Shown: positions 25,055 through 34,629, counted from the stretch's first letter. The stretch: DNA of 64,000 bases from Bacillota bacterium (GCA_023417475.1 JAEZFP010000068.1:186001-250000); one strand, 5' to 3'. Notes: generated by a model not told the origin, from the letters alone. Numbers and translations: made by a program.

Positions 25055-26664
25055 TTCCGATCTCCCTTCGCTTTTGGCGGTGTGGGCTTCTGTTCATCCG
25101 CTTGCCGTCCGGAATCGTTCGCATTCAACATCCGCGGTCGTTTTGACATCATCCACCACGGCGCCCGCAGCAATACGTCCTGCCCCAATTCCCGCAACGT
25201 CGTTGGAACGATCGGGGACAAAAACGGCACTCCAAACGATCGGAGCGCCGCCAGATGAATCAGTAATAAAATCAATCCCATTACGATTCCAAACGCGCCC
25301 AAAACTCCCGCAATAATGACAAAAATGATCCGTAACGGAGTCGTTTCATCCACTAACGCGGGAATAACAAACGAAGCCACCGCAGTTGTAGCGACCACGA
25401 TCACGGTGGGCGCTCCGACCAACCCCGCTTGGACCGTTGCTTGACCAATTACCAACGCCCCGACAATACCGATGGCTTGCCCGATTGGCTTCGGGAGTCG
25501 AATCCCGCCTTCACGGATTAACTCAAAGACGAATCCCATCGCGATAACTTCGATAACCGTCGGGAACGGTGTTCCTTCGGTCGCCGCGGCCATACTAATC
25601 AATAACGGCGTGGGTATTAATTCCTGATGGAAAGTGGTCAGCGCCACAAAAAATGCCGGACCGATTAAGGTGACGAAAAACGCTCCATAACGGATCCACC
25701 GGAGTAAGGTGGAATACACATAACCGAAATTATAATCATCAGGGAATTGAAAGTTCTCCACCAAGAGAAACGGCACCGTAAGCACTACCGGAGTACCCTC
25801 GACAATAATCGCCACTCGCCCTTCGACAATTTTGGTGGCGACAACTTCGGGACGTTCGGTATAACCAACCGTTGAGAAAATTGACAACGGGGCGTCTTCG
25901 ACAAATTGTTCCACGCCGCCGGCGCCAACAATGATATCCGTATCAATCTTTTGAAGCCTTTTTCTCACCTCCGCCAACAACTTTTCCGAGGTTAATCCAT
26001 GAATAAAAACCAATGAAACATCGGTTTTACTTCGATACCCAATAGTTAACGTCTCAAACGTCAAATCAGGATGGCCAATCTTCCGACGTAACATAGCGGT
26101 ATTGACACGCATGCTCTCGACAAAACCTTCCCGTGGGCCCCGGACATTGGCTTCGGACTCCGGTTGTTCGACGCTTCGCTTGTCCCAACCAGGCGTTTTT
26201 AAAACCAGACTCGTAGTATACCCTTGGATCAACAAGACCGTCCCGCCGACAAGCAAGCTGTCAATCAGTTGTTGCAGACTAACTTGCTCGGCAATGTCTC
26301 CTACGGTGATCAAACGGTCTTTCAGAAATTCCAAAAGATTATCCGGTAGAGTTTTCGCTTCGCCCCCCGGATTCATCAGCGGTTGCAGCACACTCCATTC
26401 AAGCTGCTGTTTATCGATTAACCCATCGATAAAAACCAAAGCGGCTTCAAATGAGTGTTGATAAATACTGATTTGAAATTTCCGAATAACCAAGTCCGAG
26501 CTGGAATGCAGTTGCGCTCGTAATCGTTCCGTATTATGTTCCAAATCGCGGGCCAAATCCAAACAGGCTTCGTCGTCTTGACCGAACTCCATCTTGATCC
26601 GTTCAATTTTTTTCAACATTTTCCAAAAAATCGGTTTCCGGGGCTTGCGAAATTTTTGAAGCAT
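25051..26664 (-). CDS. Spore germination receptor subunit A (GerAA-type)
   Basis: This is the A subunit of the germinant receptor. The 537 residues have a soluble N-terminal domain (about 1-270) with YRSKTDVSLVFIHGL and VEDAPLSIFSTVGYTERPEVVATKIVEGRVAIIVEGTP-type motifs, then four to five membrane spans (about 320-470) with VIEVIAMGFVFELIREGGIRLP and a basic tail. The ATG follows GAGGAAAA. It is first in the operon A-C-B-small gene. Forespore expression (sigma G) is expected; I did not find a certain promoter in the 236 bases upstream. Confidence 0.95.
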   Translation of the reverse strand: MLQKFRKPRKPIFWKMLKKIERIKMEFGQDDEACLDLARDLEHNTERLRAQLHSSSDLVIRKFQISIYQHSFEAALVFIDGLIDKQQLEWSVLQPLMNPGGEAKTLPDNLLEFLKDRLITVGDIAEQVSLQQLIDSLLVGGTVLLIQGYTTSLVLKTPGWDKRSVEQPESEANVRGPREGFVESMRVNTAMLRRKIGHPDLTFETLTIGYRSKTDVSLVFIHGLTSEKLLAEVRKRLQKIDTDIIVGAGGVEQFVEDAPLSIFSTVGYTERPEVVATKIVEGRVAIIVEGTPVVLTVPFLLVENFQFPDDYNFGYVYSTLLRWIRYGAFFVTLIGPAFFVALTTFHQELIPTPLLISMAAATEGTPFPTVIEVIAMGFVFELIREGGIRLPKPIGQAIGIVGALVIGQATVQAGLVGAPTVIVVATTAVASFVIPALVDETTPLRIIFVIIAGVLGAFGIVMGLILLLIHLAALRSFGVPFLSPIVPTTLRELGQDVLLRAPWWMMSKRPRMLNANDSGRQADEQKPTPPKAKGDRK

Positions 26665-26780
26665 TTTTCCTCAATTTCCTCAGATTACCACGAGGTCTTT
26701 CTAATTGAATTTATTATGCGCTTTAGCGAAACCGCCTATTCGAATCCTTTTTAATAATCAAAACAATCTTACGTAATCAA

Positions 26781-26810
26781 AAACAATCTTGCGGAATCGC
26801 AAGATTGTTT
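26781..26810 (-). terminator. Terminator of the ABC exporter operon
   Basis: A 13-bp stem AAACAATCTTGCG/CGCAAGATTGTTT with a 4-base loop, followed on the minus strand by TTGATTACG. A second partial copy of the AACAATCTTACG arm lies next to it (26762-26773). The remaining 26665-26901 gap shows a further GC-rich inverted pair, TTTTCTCC/GGAGAAAA near 26841-26863, and no gene. Confidence 0.75.
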
Positions 26811-26901
26811 AAAGTCAAACTATTCAGTTCATAAACATACCCGTTTTCTCCCGGTCCCGGAGAAAAGTTCAATAAAGCGCCAATATTAATATTCCCCCGC
26901 C

Positions 26902-27687
26902 CTAACTGGAGGCGCTTTGATATTTTTTCAAGCTAAATTGCCAAAATTTATGACTACATACTAAAAGTAAAATACCAACCCCAAAAAACCAACTCAATTG
27001 GATAACCGTCAATTTACCCAGACCGAAATAAGCCGGAAAATTAGCCACAAGCACCATTGGCAAAACGATCGTAAAGATCATCCGCCAGGATCCCGGAAAA
27101 ATCCCCATGGGGTAGCGTTCAAATTCCCCGATTTCAAAAAAAATGGTCCAAATCGCATCAACGGCAATCATCGAAAAAGATAGGGACATCACCAGACATG
27201 ATAATGAATAAGAGATCGCCGCACCATTAACGATCATGACCGCCATGGTCAGTAGTTGGCGCCAAGACAGGTTTAACTGCAGATGCAACCCGGCATAAAT
27301 CATCATGGCTAGTCCTAGGGTGAGATCGGTTAAAGAAAACCAGCTAAAACCTCGAAATGTTACTAAAAATTGTGACGGAACCGGTTTCGATAACATAAAA
27401 TCCATGTCGCCGCGGCGTACCAACTCGGGGATTTCCATCAGTCCGAAAAAGCTAAAGATCATATAAACCGCATCGGTCACATGAAATGTTCCAGTGAAGA
27501 AAAGCATCTGATACGGTGTCAGTCCACCAAACCCGCCGACTTTCAGCCAGATCAATGAGAAAAACGCCAGATTGGCGGCAATAAAAAAGAGGTGAATCAT
27601 GATCGAGACCACAAAATTTGCCGGAAACTCGAGTTCCCGGACTAAACGATAACGGGCAAACGCCCGGATTAAACGAAGATAGCGCAT
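26902..27687 (-). CDS. ABC-2 type exporter permease (DUF990-like), second subunit
   Basis: One of two transmembrane subunits of an ABC exporter. The 261-residue protein has six hydrophobic spans (about 20-45, 55-80, 105-130, 140-165, 175-195, 225-245). LVRRGDMDFMLSKPVPSQF near 92-110 is the conserved intracellular segment of the ABC2_membrane_6 (DUF990) family. I start at the ATG 27687, with GAGG 6 bases upstream; another ATG at 27699 is too close to its ribosome site. It follows its partner by 16 bases. The substrate of this family is not established. Confidence 0.85.
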   Translation of the reverse strand: MRYLRLIRAFARYRLVRELEFPANFVVSIMIHLFFIAANLAFFSLIWLKVGGFGGLTPYQMLFFTGTFHVTDAVYMIFSFFGLMEIPELVRRGDMDFMLSKPVPSQFLVTFRGFSWFSLTDLTLGLAMMIYAGLHLQLNLSWRQLLTMAVMIVNGAAISYSLSCLVMSLSFSMIAVDAIWTIFFEIGEFERYPMGIFPGSWRMIFTIVLPMVLVANFPAYFGLGKLTVIQLSWFFGVGILLLVCSHKFWQFSLKKYQSASS

Positions 27688-27703
27688 ATTCCACCTCATC
27701 CTC

Positions 27704-28534
27704 TTATACTCCGGCGGCCGAATAATACTTCATCCCGAACGACCATAACAGTCTGCTGGTAAGCCAGAAGAACACTACCCAGATTAATTGGAGCAGCATC
27801 CCCTGGTGGATCAGATCTGGCGGAAGTTTCCCGAGCATAATCTGGAGCGGAAAAAAGATCATATATTGAAACGGTAATGCCAAAAAAACCCCGGCGATTT
27901 TCGGCGGTAAAAAAGTTAACGGAAGCCATGCGCCTGCCAGGAAACTGACGATCAACCGTTTTAAAAACAACACGCCCCAGATCTCCAACCACCAAAAGGC
28001 TAGCATTGCCACGGTATAACTGAAACAAAACTGAAGTAATAACGCTAATATCCCGGCAACCGGAAGATACCACCAACTTGCATTAGGGGTTAACACGAAC
28101 GCCTTGGGGAAGAAAAAAACTACCAAAATCACCGGACCGATTCGCATCAACACATACATTGCTTTATGGGCTAGATATAATGATAGCCGGTACAGCCGAT
28201 CACTGATCGGGCGAATTAAAAAACGATTCAACCCGCCGTTCCGAATGTCCTGCGGTAAGGCGTTATCGATCTCTTCCGAAGGTTCAATCGCCCAATCCCA
28301 AAATTTAGCCAACAGAATATACGTCAACATCTCCTGAAGGGTCAAACCGGAGATGGGTTGCCCATGATTACTTTGATAAATCGAACGCCAGAGAAAAAAC
28401 AGGACGAAAAACGCAATGACCCCAACGACCGATTCCAAAAGATTATTAGCCCGATAGGCCATTTGTTCTTGCCAACCCAGTAAAAAAACCCGCCAATATT
28501 TACGCCAGCCGGCTTGCCAACGATATTCGTTCAC
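27704..28534 (-). CDS. ABC-2 type exporter permease, first subunit
   Basis: The second of two unlike permeases. The 276 residues have about six spans, with the cytoplasmic segment LPQDIRNGGLNRFLIRPISDRLYRLS near 92-117, parallel to that of the partner. It starts at GTG, overlapping the ATPase stop by 4 bases (GTGA), so the operon order is ATPase, permease, permease. Such trios with two half-permeases occur widely in Bacillota and are often of unknown cargo. Confidence 0.85.
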   Translation of the reverse strand: MNEYRWQAGWRKYWRVFLLGWQEQMAYRANNLLESVVGVIAFFVLFFLWRSIYQSNHGQPISGLTLQEMLTYILLAKFWDWAIEPSEEIDNALPQDIRNGGLNRFLIRPISDRLYRLSLYLAHKAMYVLMRIGPVILVVFFFPKAFVLTPNASWWYLPVAGILALLLQFCFSYTVAMLAFWWLEIWGVLFLKRLIVSFLAGAWLPLTFLPPKIAGVFLALPFQYMIFFPLQIMLGKLPPDLIHQGMLLQLIWVVFFWLTSRLLWSFGMKYYSAAGV

Positions 28535-29520
28535 TGTGAATCCTCCATGGATTGGTGAAATATTTGCGCAATCACTTCATCAATCTCAACTTCGGCCGTA
28601 TTTAAGTCGTCGACTTTAAATTCGGTCAACAAACGCGCGATTACGGTGGTCAACTCCCCACGGGGAATCCGGAAGGATACTTTGACCGGATCGAACACTT
28701 GACACGGTGCGATTTCCGAAATTGCCGCGGCGGTCACCGGCTCGGAAAACGTTACGGTCAGATCTTTCACGGCTGAAAATTCTTTGGCGATCTCGGCTAA
28801 CATGCCGTCATAAACTTTATGGCCATGGTTGATGATGATCACCCGTTTACACAAGGCCTGGATGTCATCCATATAATGACTGGTTAACAGCACTGTTGTA
28901 CCAAACTGTTGATTATAACGGCATAAAAACTCCCGGATTTTCCGTTGACTAATGATATCTAAACCAATCGTCGGTTCGTCCAGGAATAATACCCGCGGTT
29001 GGTGTAAGAGTGCGGCAATTAACTCCATCTTCATCCGTTCCCCGAGCGATAACCGACGCACCTGCACTTTAAGCACTGATTCGACATCCAATAAAGCCAC
29101 CAGTTCATCGAGGATCGTCCGAAATTGCGTTTGGGGAATTTGATATATTTCTTGATTGAGATAAAATGATTCAAGTGCCGGCAAGTCCATCCACAACTGG
29201 TTTTTCTGCCCCATCACCAGCGAATATTGACGGCGGTATTCATTCTTTCGTTCCCAAGGTGTAAACCCCATGACTTTCGCCCGGCCCGAAGTGGGATGAA
29301 TCAAGCCGGACAACATTTTTAACGTAGTCGTTTTACCGGCTCCGTTCGGACCAAGAAATCCGACCAGTTCTCCTTCGTCAATCGTAAAACTGATTTGATC
29401 CACTGCCTTATTGTCAATATATTGGCGGGAAAAAAGACTTTTTAACGAACCTTTTAGACCTTCTTCTTTCTCAACCGTTTTAAAATATTTGCTTAAATTA
29501 TCAACCATGATGATGGACAA
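28531..29520 (-). CDS. ABC exporter ATP-binding protein
   Basis: The nucleotide-binding subunit of the exporter. The 329 residues have Walker A GPNGAGKTT (about 58-66), signature LSLGERMKMEL (about 158, with LSLGE for LSGGQ), Walker B VLFLDEPTIGLD (about 177) and the switch His in LLTSHYMDD (about 214). An additional C-terminal domain of about 90 residues (250-329) is typical of DUF990-linked ATPases. The start is TTG with AAGGGTGG upstream; an ATG at 29508 is an alternative. Confidence 0.93.
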   Translation of the reverse strand: MSIIMVDNLSKYFKTVEKEEGLKGSLKSLFSRQYIDNKAVDQISFTIDEGELVGFLGPNGAGKTTTLKMLSGLIHPTSGRAKVMGFTPWERKNEYRRQYSLVMGQKNQLWMDLPALESFYLNQEIYQIPQTQFRTILDELVALLDVESVLKVQVRRLSLGERMKMELIAALLHQPRVLFLDEPTIGLDIISQRKIREFLCRYNQQFGTTVLLTSHYMDDIQALCKRVIIINHGHKVYDGMLAEIAKEFSAVKDLTVTFSEPVTAAAISEIAPCQVFDPVKVSFRIPRGELTTVIARLLTEFKVDDLNTAEVEIDEVIAQIFHQSMEDSQ

Positions 29521-29572
29521 AGCGGGACCACCCTTCCTACTGCCGAAGATTGCATTTGGTTTGTTTAATCAA

Positions 29573-29595
29573 AAACCGTGGTCAAACCACGGTTT
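29573..29595 (-). terminator. Terminator after the aldose-epimerase-like gene
   Basis: A 9-bp stem AAACCGTGG/CCACGGTTT with a 5-base loop, followed on the minus strand by TTGATT. It separates the manA unit from the ABC operon. Confidence 0.82.
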
Positions 29596-29662
29596 CAATT
29601 AGTGCGACTCATCTAGTGTAAACGAAATGATCATAACCTATCAATGGATAGAGCAAAACGGT

Positions 29663-30571
29663 TTATTTGACCAAAGGTAAAATTTCCGTTGCCACATCCT
29701 GCTCCGTGCGGATCGCGCCGATTCTCCGATTTAATTGCCAAGTTTCGATATGTTGGACCGTTGCGCCTGACGGCACTGTTTGAATGCCGCCCAAAGTTTC
29801 TAATTCCAAAAAACGATGATTGGTATATACTTCGACATTGACGCCGTTATCCGGATATTGGTCGGTCGCGGAGTAAGCAAAACGTTTCAGCAACAGATAC
29901 CCTTGATTCAAATAGGCGGCCCAACCTTCCGGAACGGAGATCCCAATTTTAAACGGATTATCTTGATGAGTGTCTTGATTGATCATAATAAACCGACCGC
30001 CCCAGGTAACCCGGGAATCGTTCATATCGGTATACGGCCATAAACTCAAGTAACGGTTCGGCAATAATCCTTCGGGATCCGCAACCCGAAACTGAGGGAT
30101 AATCGCCGTTCCTCCCGTTTGCATAACCGATAACGCCCAGGGAGCGAATTGCACCGGCCAGACCCCTTGATTGGTAAGACGGTGAATCAGCGTAAAATCA
30201 TGAGTGTTTGGATCAAGTTCAATCGCAATTTCTTTGGCGATTCCCGCATTGCCTTCGGTCGGCTGTTTCAACACCAAACCATTGGGTTTCACAATTGCCT
30301 CAACTTTGCGATTATCGGGCCAATACGTCCGGGTTTTTGATTCCGGGCTATGCCAAAGACGATGCCCGCCATAGATCTGCCATTCCGAACCGTTTTTCTG
30401 CCCGAGCTGCTCCGGAAATTCCGCAAACAGATTGGGGCCGTCGCAATACCCCAAGCGAATCAAACGCGGTCCGATGGTCGCAACCGCCACAACTTCAACA
30501 ACGCCATCGGTGATTCGATAACAATCTTCCCAACCGCCATACGTAATTTGCTCAACTGAAACTGTTCCCAT
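29663..30571 (-). CDS. Aldose-1-epimerase-like protein (DUF4380 type)
   Basis: The 302-residue protein has the beta-sandwich pattern of galactose-mutarotase-like proteins: ITYGGWEDCYRITDGVVEVVAVATIGPRLI at the start, NLFAEFPEQ, YGGHRLWHSPE (about 75-85), and APWALSVM near 155. DUF4380 members share this pattern. A role in anomer interconversion or as a carbohydrate-binding protein is inferred, not shown. The ATG at 30571 has GAGGAGG 6 bases upstream. It lies 14 bases after manA and is cotranscribed with it, which supports a sugar role. Confidence 0.75.
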   Translation of the reverse strand: MGTVSVEQITYGGWEDCYRITDGVVEVVAVATIGPRLIRLGYCDGPNLFAEFPEQLGQKNGSEWQIYGGHRLWHSPESKTRTYWPDNRKVEAIVKPNGLVLKQPTEGNAGIAKEIAIELDPNTHDFTLIHRLTNQGVWPVQFAPWALSVMQTGGTAIIPQFRVADPEGLLPNRYLSLWPYTDMNDSRVTWGGRFIMINQDTHQDNPFKIGISVPEGWAAYLNQGYLLLKRFAYSATDQYPDNGVNVEVYTNHRFLELETLGGIQTVPSGATVQHIETWQLNRRIGAIRTEQDVATEILPLVK

Positions 30572-30585
30572 GGTATCCTCCTCTG

Positions 30586-31665
30586 CTACCGTATGCAAAG
30601 CGTTTCCCGGATCGTTGCTTCATCATAACCGGCTTCCCGGAGCGGTTCGATGATCTGCTGTTGCAGATCGGGAAGATACGCTTTTAAAAACTGCAAATTC
30701 CCTTGAATCGAGTACTCACCTAGCTTTGCCGGAATAAAAACCGCTTCCGGAGTTTGAATGACAACCTGCCCCCCGGCATAGCGGATCGTCCCGGAACCCT
30801 TTAGGAATAGATAAAGATAAAAACGGTCACCGGTTGCAATTTCATTTATTGTTCCATTTAACTCGGTGGATTCAACAGCAAAAAATTGATTCGCCACCAA
30901 ATAGCGGGTTTGATTGTCAAGTCCTTTCCGGATCTTAAGTCCCGCCAACTGCGGTCTACGTCCGATCGAATCAAAGTCTGCTACTGCCAAAGCTTGGTCA
31001 ATATGGAGCGGGCGTTTATTTCCCGACTGATCCACCCGATCATAATCATACAGGCGATAGGTCAGATTGGAGCTTTGTTGAATCTCCGCAATGATAATCC
31101 CCGCCCCGATTCCATGAACGGTTCCGGCGGGAATATCGAAAGCGTCGCCGGGAGCGACCGGAACCTGCTGGAGACAGTCGCCGATCCGGCCTTCCTGAAC
31201 CGCTTTTTCAAAAACAATCCGGGTGGTTCCCGGTGTAAAATCATAGATGATATGCGCTCCGGGTTGCGCATCAACAATATACCATATCTCGTTTTTACCG
31301 TAACCGGATTCGTATTGCCGCGCATATTCATCATCGGGGTGCACCTGCACCGATAATTGTTGTTTGGCATCAATCAATTTCACCAATAGCGGAAATTGAT
31401 TGTGAAAACGATCAATCATCGCGGTGCCCAGGGCTGCACCGCCAAACTGTTCAAGCCATGCGGTCAGTGTTTTCCCTTTGAATTCCCCATTGGCGATCAC
31501 ACTGAATCCATCCGGATGCGTCGAAACCTCCCAACTTTCGGCAATGATCCCGGGAGGCAGCTTTCTCCCCAACTTGGTCAAATTGCGACCGCCCCAAAGA
31601 TAATCTTTATATACGGGTTGAAATTTGAGTGGATAGAACATCGGTCCGTCTTCCGATATATTCAC
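30586..31665 (-). CDS. manA: Mannose-6-phosphate isomerase, class I (ManA)
   Basis: ManA interconverts mannose 6-phosphate and fructose 6-phosphate, linking mannose use or GDP-mannose synthesis with glycolysis. The 359-residue cupin enzyme has KDYLWGGRNL, ESWEVSTHPDG, the zinc ligands QVHPDDEYA (Gln and His, about 105-107) and KNEIWYIV (Glu, about 124), and HGIGAG (His, about 183). The catalytic YRLYDYDRVD is near 207. A GTG start with GGGAG upstream is used here; an ATG eight codons later is possible. pfkA, which uses the product, is divergent next door. Confidence 0.94.
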   Translation of the reverse strand: MNISEDGPMFYPLKFQPVYKDYLWGGRNLTKLGRKLPPGIIAESWEVSTHPDGFSVIANGEFKGKTLTAWLEQFGGAALGTAMIDRFHNQFPLLVKLIDAKQQLSVQVHPDDEYARQYESGYGKNEIWYIVDAQPGAHIIYDFTPGTTRIVFEKAVQEGRIGDCLQQVPVAPGDAFDIPAGTVHGIGAGIIIAEIQQSSNLTYRLYDYDRVDQSGNKRPLHIDQALAVADFDSIGRRPQLAGLKIRKGLDNQTRYLVANQFFAVESTELNGTINEIATGDRFYLYLFLKGSGTIRYAGGQVVIQTPEAVFIPAKLGEYSIQGNLQFLKAYLPDLQQQIIEPLREAGYDEATIRETLCIR

Positions 31666-31933
31666 GATTCTCGCTCCCTTACGTATGACAATGGGCGCTT
31701 CAAACAGCTTAACGCTCTTTCGACCTGTTTACCAGTTTTTCCTGCAACTTGTGAACAAAAAAGCAATTTGCTTCATCCGCAACTAAATAAAGTCTGTCTT
31801 GCTTTCTATACGATAACAATCAATTCAGGGAATTTTTTTGTTTCCACGGCAATTTGGAAGGTTTTTCTAACGATACAGTAAATATAATATATTATCACCC
31901 GAATAATAACGCCATCAAAACGGAGGATATTCG

Positions 31934-33016
31934 ATGACCAAAAAAATCGGAATTTTAACGGGCGGCGGCGACTGTCCCGGTTTAAACGCAGTAATCCGTG
32001 CCGTAGTCAAAACAGCGATCGGCAAGTACGCATGGGAAGTGGTCGGTTTTAGAGACGGTTATTACGGCTTGGTCAACAATGATTCAATTCCGCTCAAATC
32101 AAACAATGTTTCCGGAATATTGGACCGGGGCGGAACGATTTTAGGGACTTCCAATCGGGATAATCCCTTTCATTTTAAAGTTGCAAAAAATGGTAGTTTT
32201 ACGTATGCCGATATGTCCGATCATGTGATCGAAAACCTTAAAAACAACGGAATTGATTATTTAGTGATTATCGGCGGCGATGGAACACTCTCAAGCGCAC
32301 GCGACTTTGCCAATAAAGGGGTGAAAGTCATCGGCGTACCAAAAACGATCGATAATGATTTATCTGCCACCGACCTGACGTTTGGTTTCATGACTGCGGT
32401 CGATACCGCCACCGATGCCATTGATAAGCTGCACACGACCGCCGAATCCCACCATCGGATTATGATCCTGGAAGTTATGGGACGGTATGCGGGATGGATT
32501 GCGCTGCAGTCCGGTGTAGCCGGTGGCGCCGATGTAATCCTGATTCCCGAGATCCCCTATGATCTAAATAGAGTTGCTCAAAAAATCATCGAACGAAAAA
32601 ACTCCGGTAAAAGTTTTAGTATTGTAGTTGTTGCGGAAGGAGCCAAACCCAAGGACGGCCAGTTCGTGGTGAGTAAAATGGTTGACAGTCCCGATCCTAT
32701 CCGGCTTGGAGGTATCGGTCAGAAACTTGGGGAGGATTTGGAGAAACTCGCCGGTATCGAAACTCGGGTGACCGTCCTGGGTCATTTACAACGAGGCGGT
32801 CCGCCGTCCGCTTTTGACCGGATTCTTTCAACCCGTTATGGCGCGGCGGCAATTGAACTGATTCACCAAGAACAATCCGGATTAATGGTTAGTCTCCATG
32901 GGAGTCAGATCACTTCCGTCCCGTTAGCGGAAGCCGTCGGAAAATTAAAAACCGTCCCCGCCGCTGGCGAATTGGTTTATTTCGCGAAAAACATCGGCAC
33001 GTCGTTTGGAGATTGA
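31934..33016 (+). CDS. pfkA: 6-phosphofructokinase, group III type
   Basis: PfkA phosphorylates fructose 6-phosphate at C1, the committed glycolytic step. The 360 residues have GILTGGGDCPGLNAVIR (6-22), GGDGT (114-118) and PKTIDND (136-142). In the family, Gly at the GGDGT position favours ATP and Asp favours pyrophosphate. Lys in PKTID, in place of Gly of the classical Bacillus PfkA, is typical of group III enzymes. So ATP dependence is the best inference. MGRYAGWIAL and HLQRGGPPSAFDR complete the sugar site. GGAGG lies 7 bases before the ATG. A TATAAT at 31883-31888 may be its -10, without a good -35. Confidence 0.95.
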   Translation: MTKKIGILTGGGDCPGLNAVIRAVVKTAIGKYAWEVVGFRDGYYGLVNNDSIPLKSNNVSGILDRGGTILGTSNRDNPFHFKVAKNGSFTYADMSDHVIENLKNNGIDYLVIIGGDGTLSSARDFANKGVKVIGVPKTIDNDLSATDLTFGFMTAVDTATDAIDKLHTTAESHHRIMILEVMGRYAGWIALQSGVAGGADVILIPEIPYDLNRVAQKIIERKNSGKSFSIVVVAEGAKPKDGQFVVSKMVDSPDPIRLGGIGQKLGEDLEKLAGIETRVTVLGHLQRGGPPSAFDRILSTRYGAAAIELIHQEQSGLMVSLHGSQITSVPLAEAVGKLKTVPAAGELVYFAKNIGTSFGD

Positions 33017-33024
33017 AACGTTAC

Positions 33025-33049
33025 GAGGACTGACCCCGGTCCTCTTTTT
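33025..33049 (+). terminator. Terminator of pfkA
   Basis: GAGGAC/GTCCTC stem with an 8-base loop, 8 bases after the stop, followed by TTTTTC. Confidence 0.82.
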
Positions 33050-33052
33050 CAT

Positions 33053-34414
33053 TTAATATCGAAGCGTACGCAGTTCCCCGCCGTCGAACGCAATGTCCTT
33101 CGCCGCCCGTTCAATCGTCTTTAATAAGATATTCGAATATAATTCCGGCGGTAAACCCAATGCCAAACTAATAAAATAACAGATCTCCAACCAAAGCGGC
33201 CAATCTTTGCGGATGAGGACTTGAGCGCCACCACCGCGACCGTTGGTACTGGGGATCTTCAGCAAGTTCCGATTGATAATCGGCAGCCCGAACCGTTCCA
33301 CATATTCCCCCCATTCCGCTGAATCGAAAAAGGGAATCGAACGGGATTTCAGATTGATCTTCACCGCAAATAACAGATTCGAAGCTAGCGGGTCTTCGCT
33401 AAGCCAATTTTGATAATAACTCAATAAACTAGCGATTGTTAACCAAAGGTGGTCTGTTGCCAGAAAATAAAGCGAACTTGGGTTGGTTTCCTTGCGAGCC
33501 AAGATTTTACTTAAGCAGTTGCGTACTTGATTTGAACCGATCTGATTTAGATTCCATTTTGACAAAACCGGATGATAATGTAAGGGAATAAAAAACTTGA
33601 CGCTACCGTCGGTAAAATATTCGCCCGTTAATGAAGAACCCTCTTCCACTACCGGATCCATTTGACGCAACACAATCGAATGGTCGGTAACTTGACCGAA
33701 GTTAAAAGGGGTATAACCGCTCACCATGACCATTGACCCGCTGAAGGGAATTTTCACTTGGGCTTTGCACTGCTTCAAATGCCAATTGAGGTAATTCTCC
33801 GATATTAAATGGCGCTTGTCAACAATGCCAATTGGATACGGCTTTAAGTAAAGCTGAACCGAGCTGACCTCGGCTTGTTTGGGGAAATTGGTTTGATCTT
33901 CACAAAACGACTCGAATTGTTGAAATATCGACCGCCCCATGTCAAACAAGCGATCGAGGGAATAACGATTTATTTCGGGAACCGGTTCCGAAGCATCATG
34001 GGTCCGACGATAAATACGACCGTCTTTGGTGATAAAAGGCATTTCTTGATTTTCCGGAACATAAATGACTAAAACTCCCCATTGCGGACGTAAAATCAAT
34101 AATTGTTGATAGAAAACCGGGACCGGATCAATCTCGTTGTTAATAATTTCAGTCACTCGTTCAACCGGATTCGCAACATTTCCTAGATTAAAACCGCAGA
34201 TTTCAAGAGGTACATGTTGGTCGGATTTCGCTCCAATAATGATCCAACCACCATAGGTATTGGCAAACGAGGCGATGCTTTGACTTAGTTTCTCCGCCGA
34301 AGGAAATTCGGGCATAAATTGAAGGTAATAACCTTCAACCGTTTTCAGATCAAATAATTGTTTCAAGTCGCCAAGAACTAATTCTCCATGACGCTTACCA
34401 AAGGGATTGTACAA
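33053..34414 (-). CDS. AlbA_2 (Schlafen-type) domain protein of unknown function
   Basis: The 453-residue protein has an N-terminal AlbA_2 domain (about 15-155): a Glu in the position of the usual FE.K start is seen as TVEGYYLQF, then SQSIASFANTYGGWIIIGAKSD, VERVTEIINNEIDPVPVFY and FITKDGRIYRRTHDASEP. This domain binds nucleic acid or acts as a divergent AAA regulator in other proteins. The remaining 300 residues show no motif I know. The start is TTG with AAGGGG about 11 bases upstream. It converges on pfkA and stands alone. It could be a regulator or a defence gene; neighbours give no support for either. Confidence 0.72.
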   Translation of the reverse strand: MYNPFGKRHGELVLGDLKQLFDLKTVEGYYLQFMPEFPSAEKLSQSIASFANTYGGWIIIGAKSDQHVPLEICGFNLGNVANPVERVTEIINNEIDPVPVFYQQLLILRPQWGVLVIYVPENQEMPFITKDGRIYRRTHDASEPVPEINRYSLDRLFDMGRSIFQQFESFCEDQTNFPKQAEVSSVQLYLKPYPIGIVDKRHLISENYLNWHLKQCKAQVKIPFSGSMVMVSGYTPFNFGQVTDHSIVLRQMDPVVEEGSSLTGEYFTDGSVKFFIPLHYHPVLSKWNLNQIGSNQVRNCLSKILARKETNPSSLYFLATDHLWLTIASLLSYYQNWLSEDPLASNLLFAVKINLKSRSIPFFDSAEWGEYVERFGLPIINRNLLKIPSTNGRGGGAQVLIRKDWPLWLEICYFISLALGLPPELYSNILLKTIERAAKDIAFDGGELRTLRY

Positions 34415-34629
34415 TCTCGCTCATCCCCTTTCACATTAAAACTACCAACATTGTCAGGAGCGCCGATGCCCCACAAGCGCAACGCATGAAACCCGGTTGG
34501 GCGACTATAAAAATTGCATTCGATTATATTATTATAGACTTCCTCACAATTCTGGTAAATCCTTCTTTTTCGAATGAAGTGCAAATAAAAAACCCGGCAC
34601 TCCAACGTTTAAAAACCGTAGAAAACTTG

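Noticed and set aside
31867..31888. Complete promoter for pfkA
   Set aside because: TATAAT is present at 31883-31888, but there is no acceptable -35 at 16-18 bases, so I do not list it as a promoter.
34378..34605. Small minus-strand frame upstream of the AlbA_2 gene
   Set aside because: No ribosome site, atypical composition, and it overlaps the start of the AlbA_2 gene.
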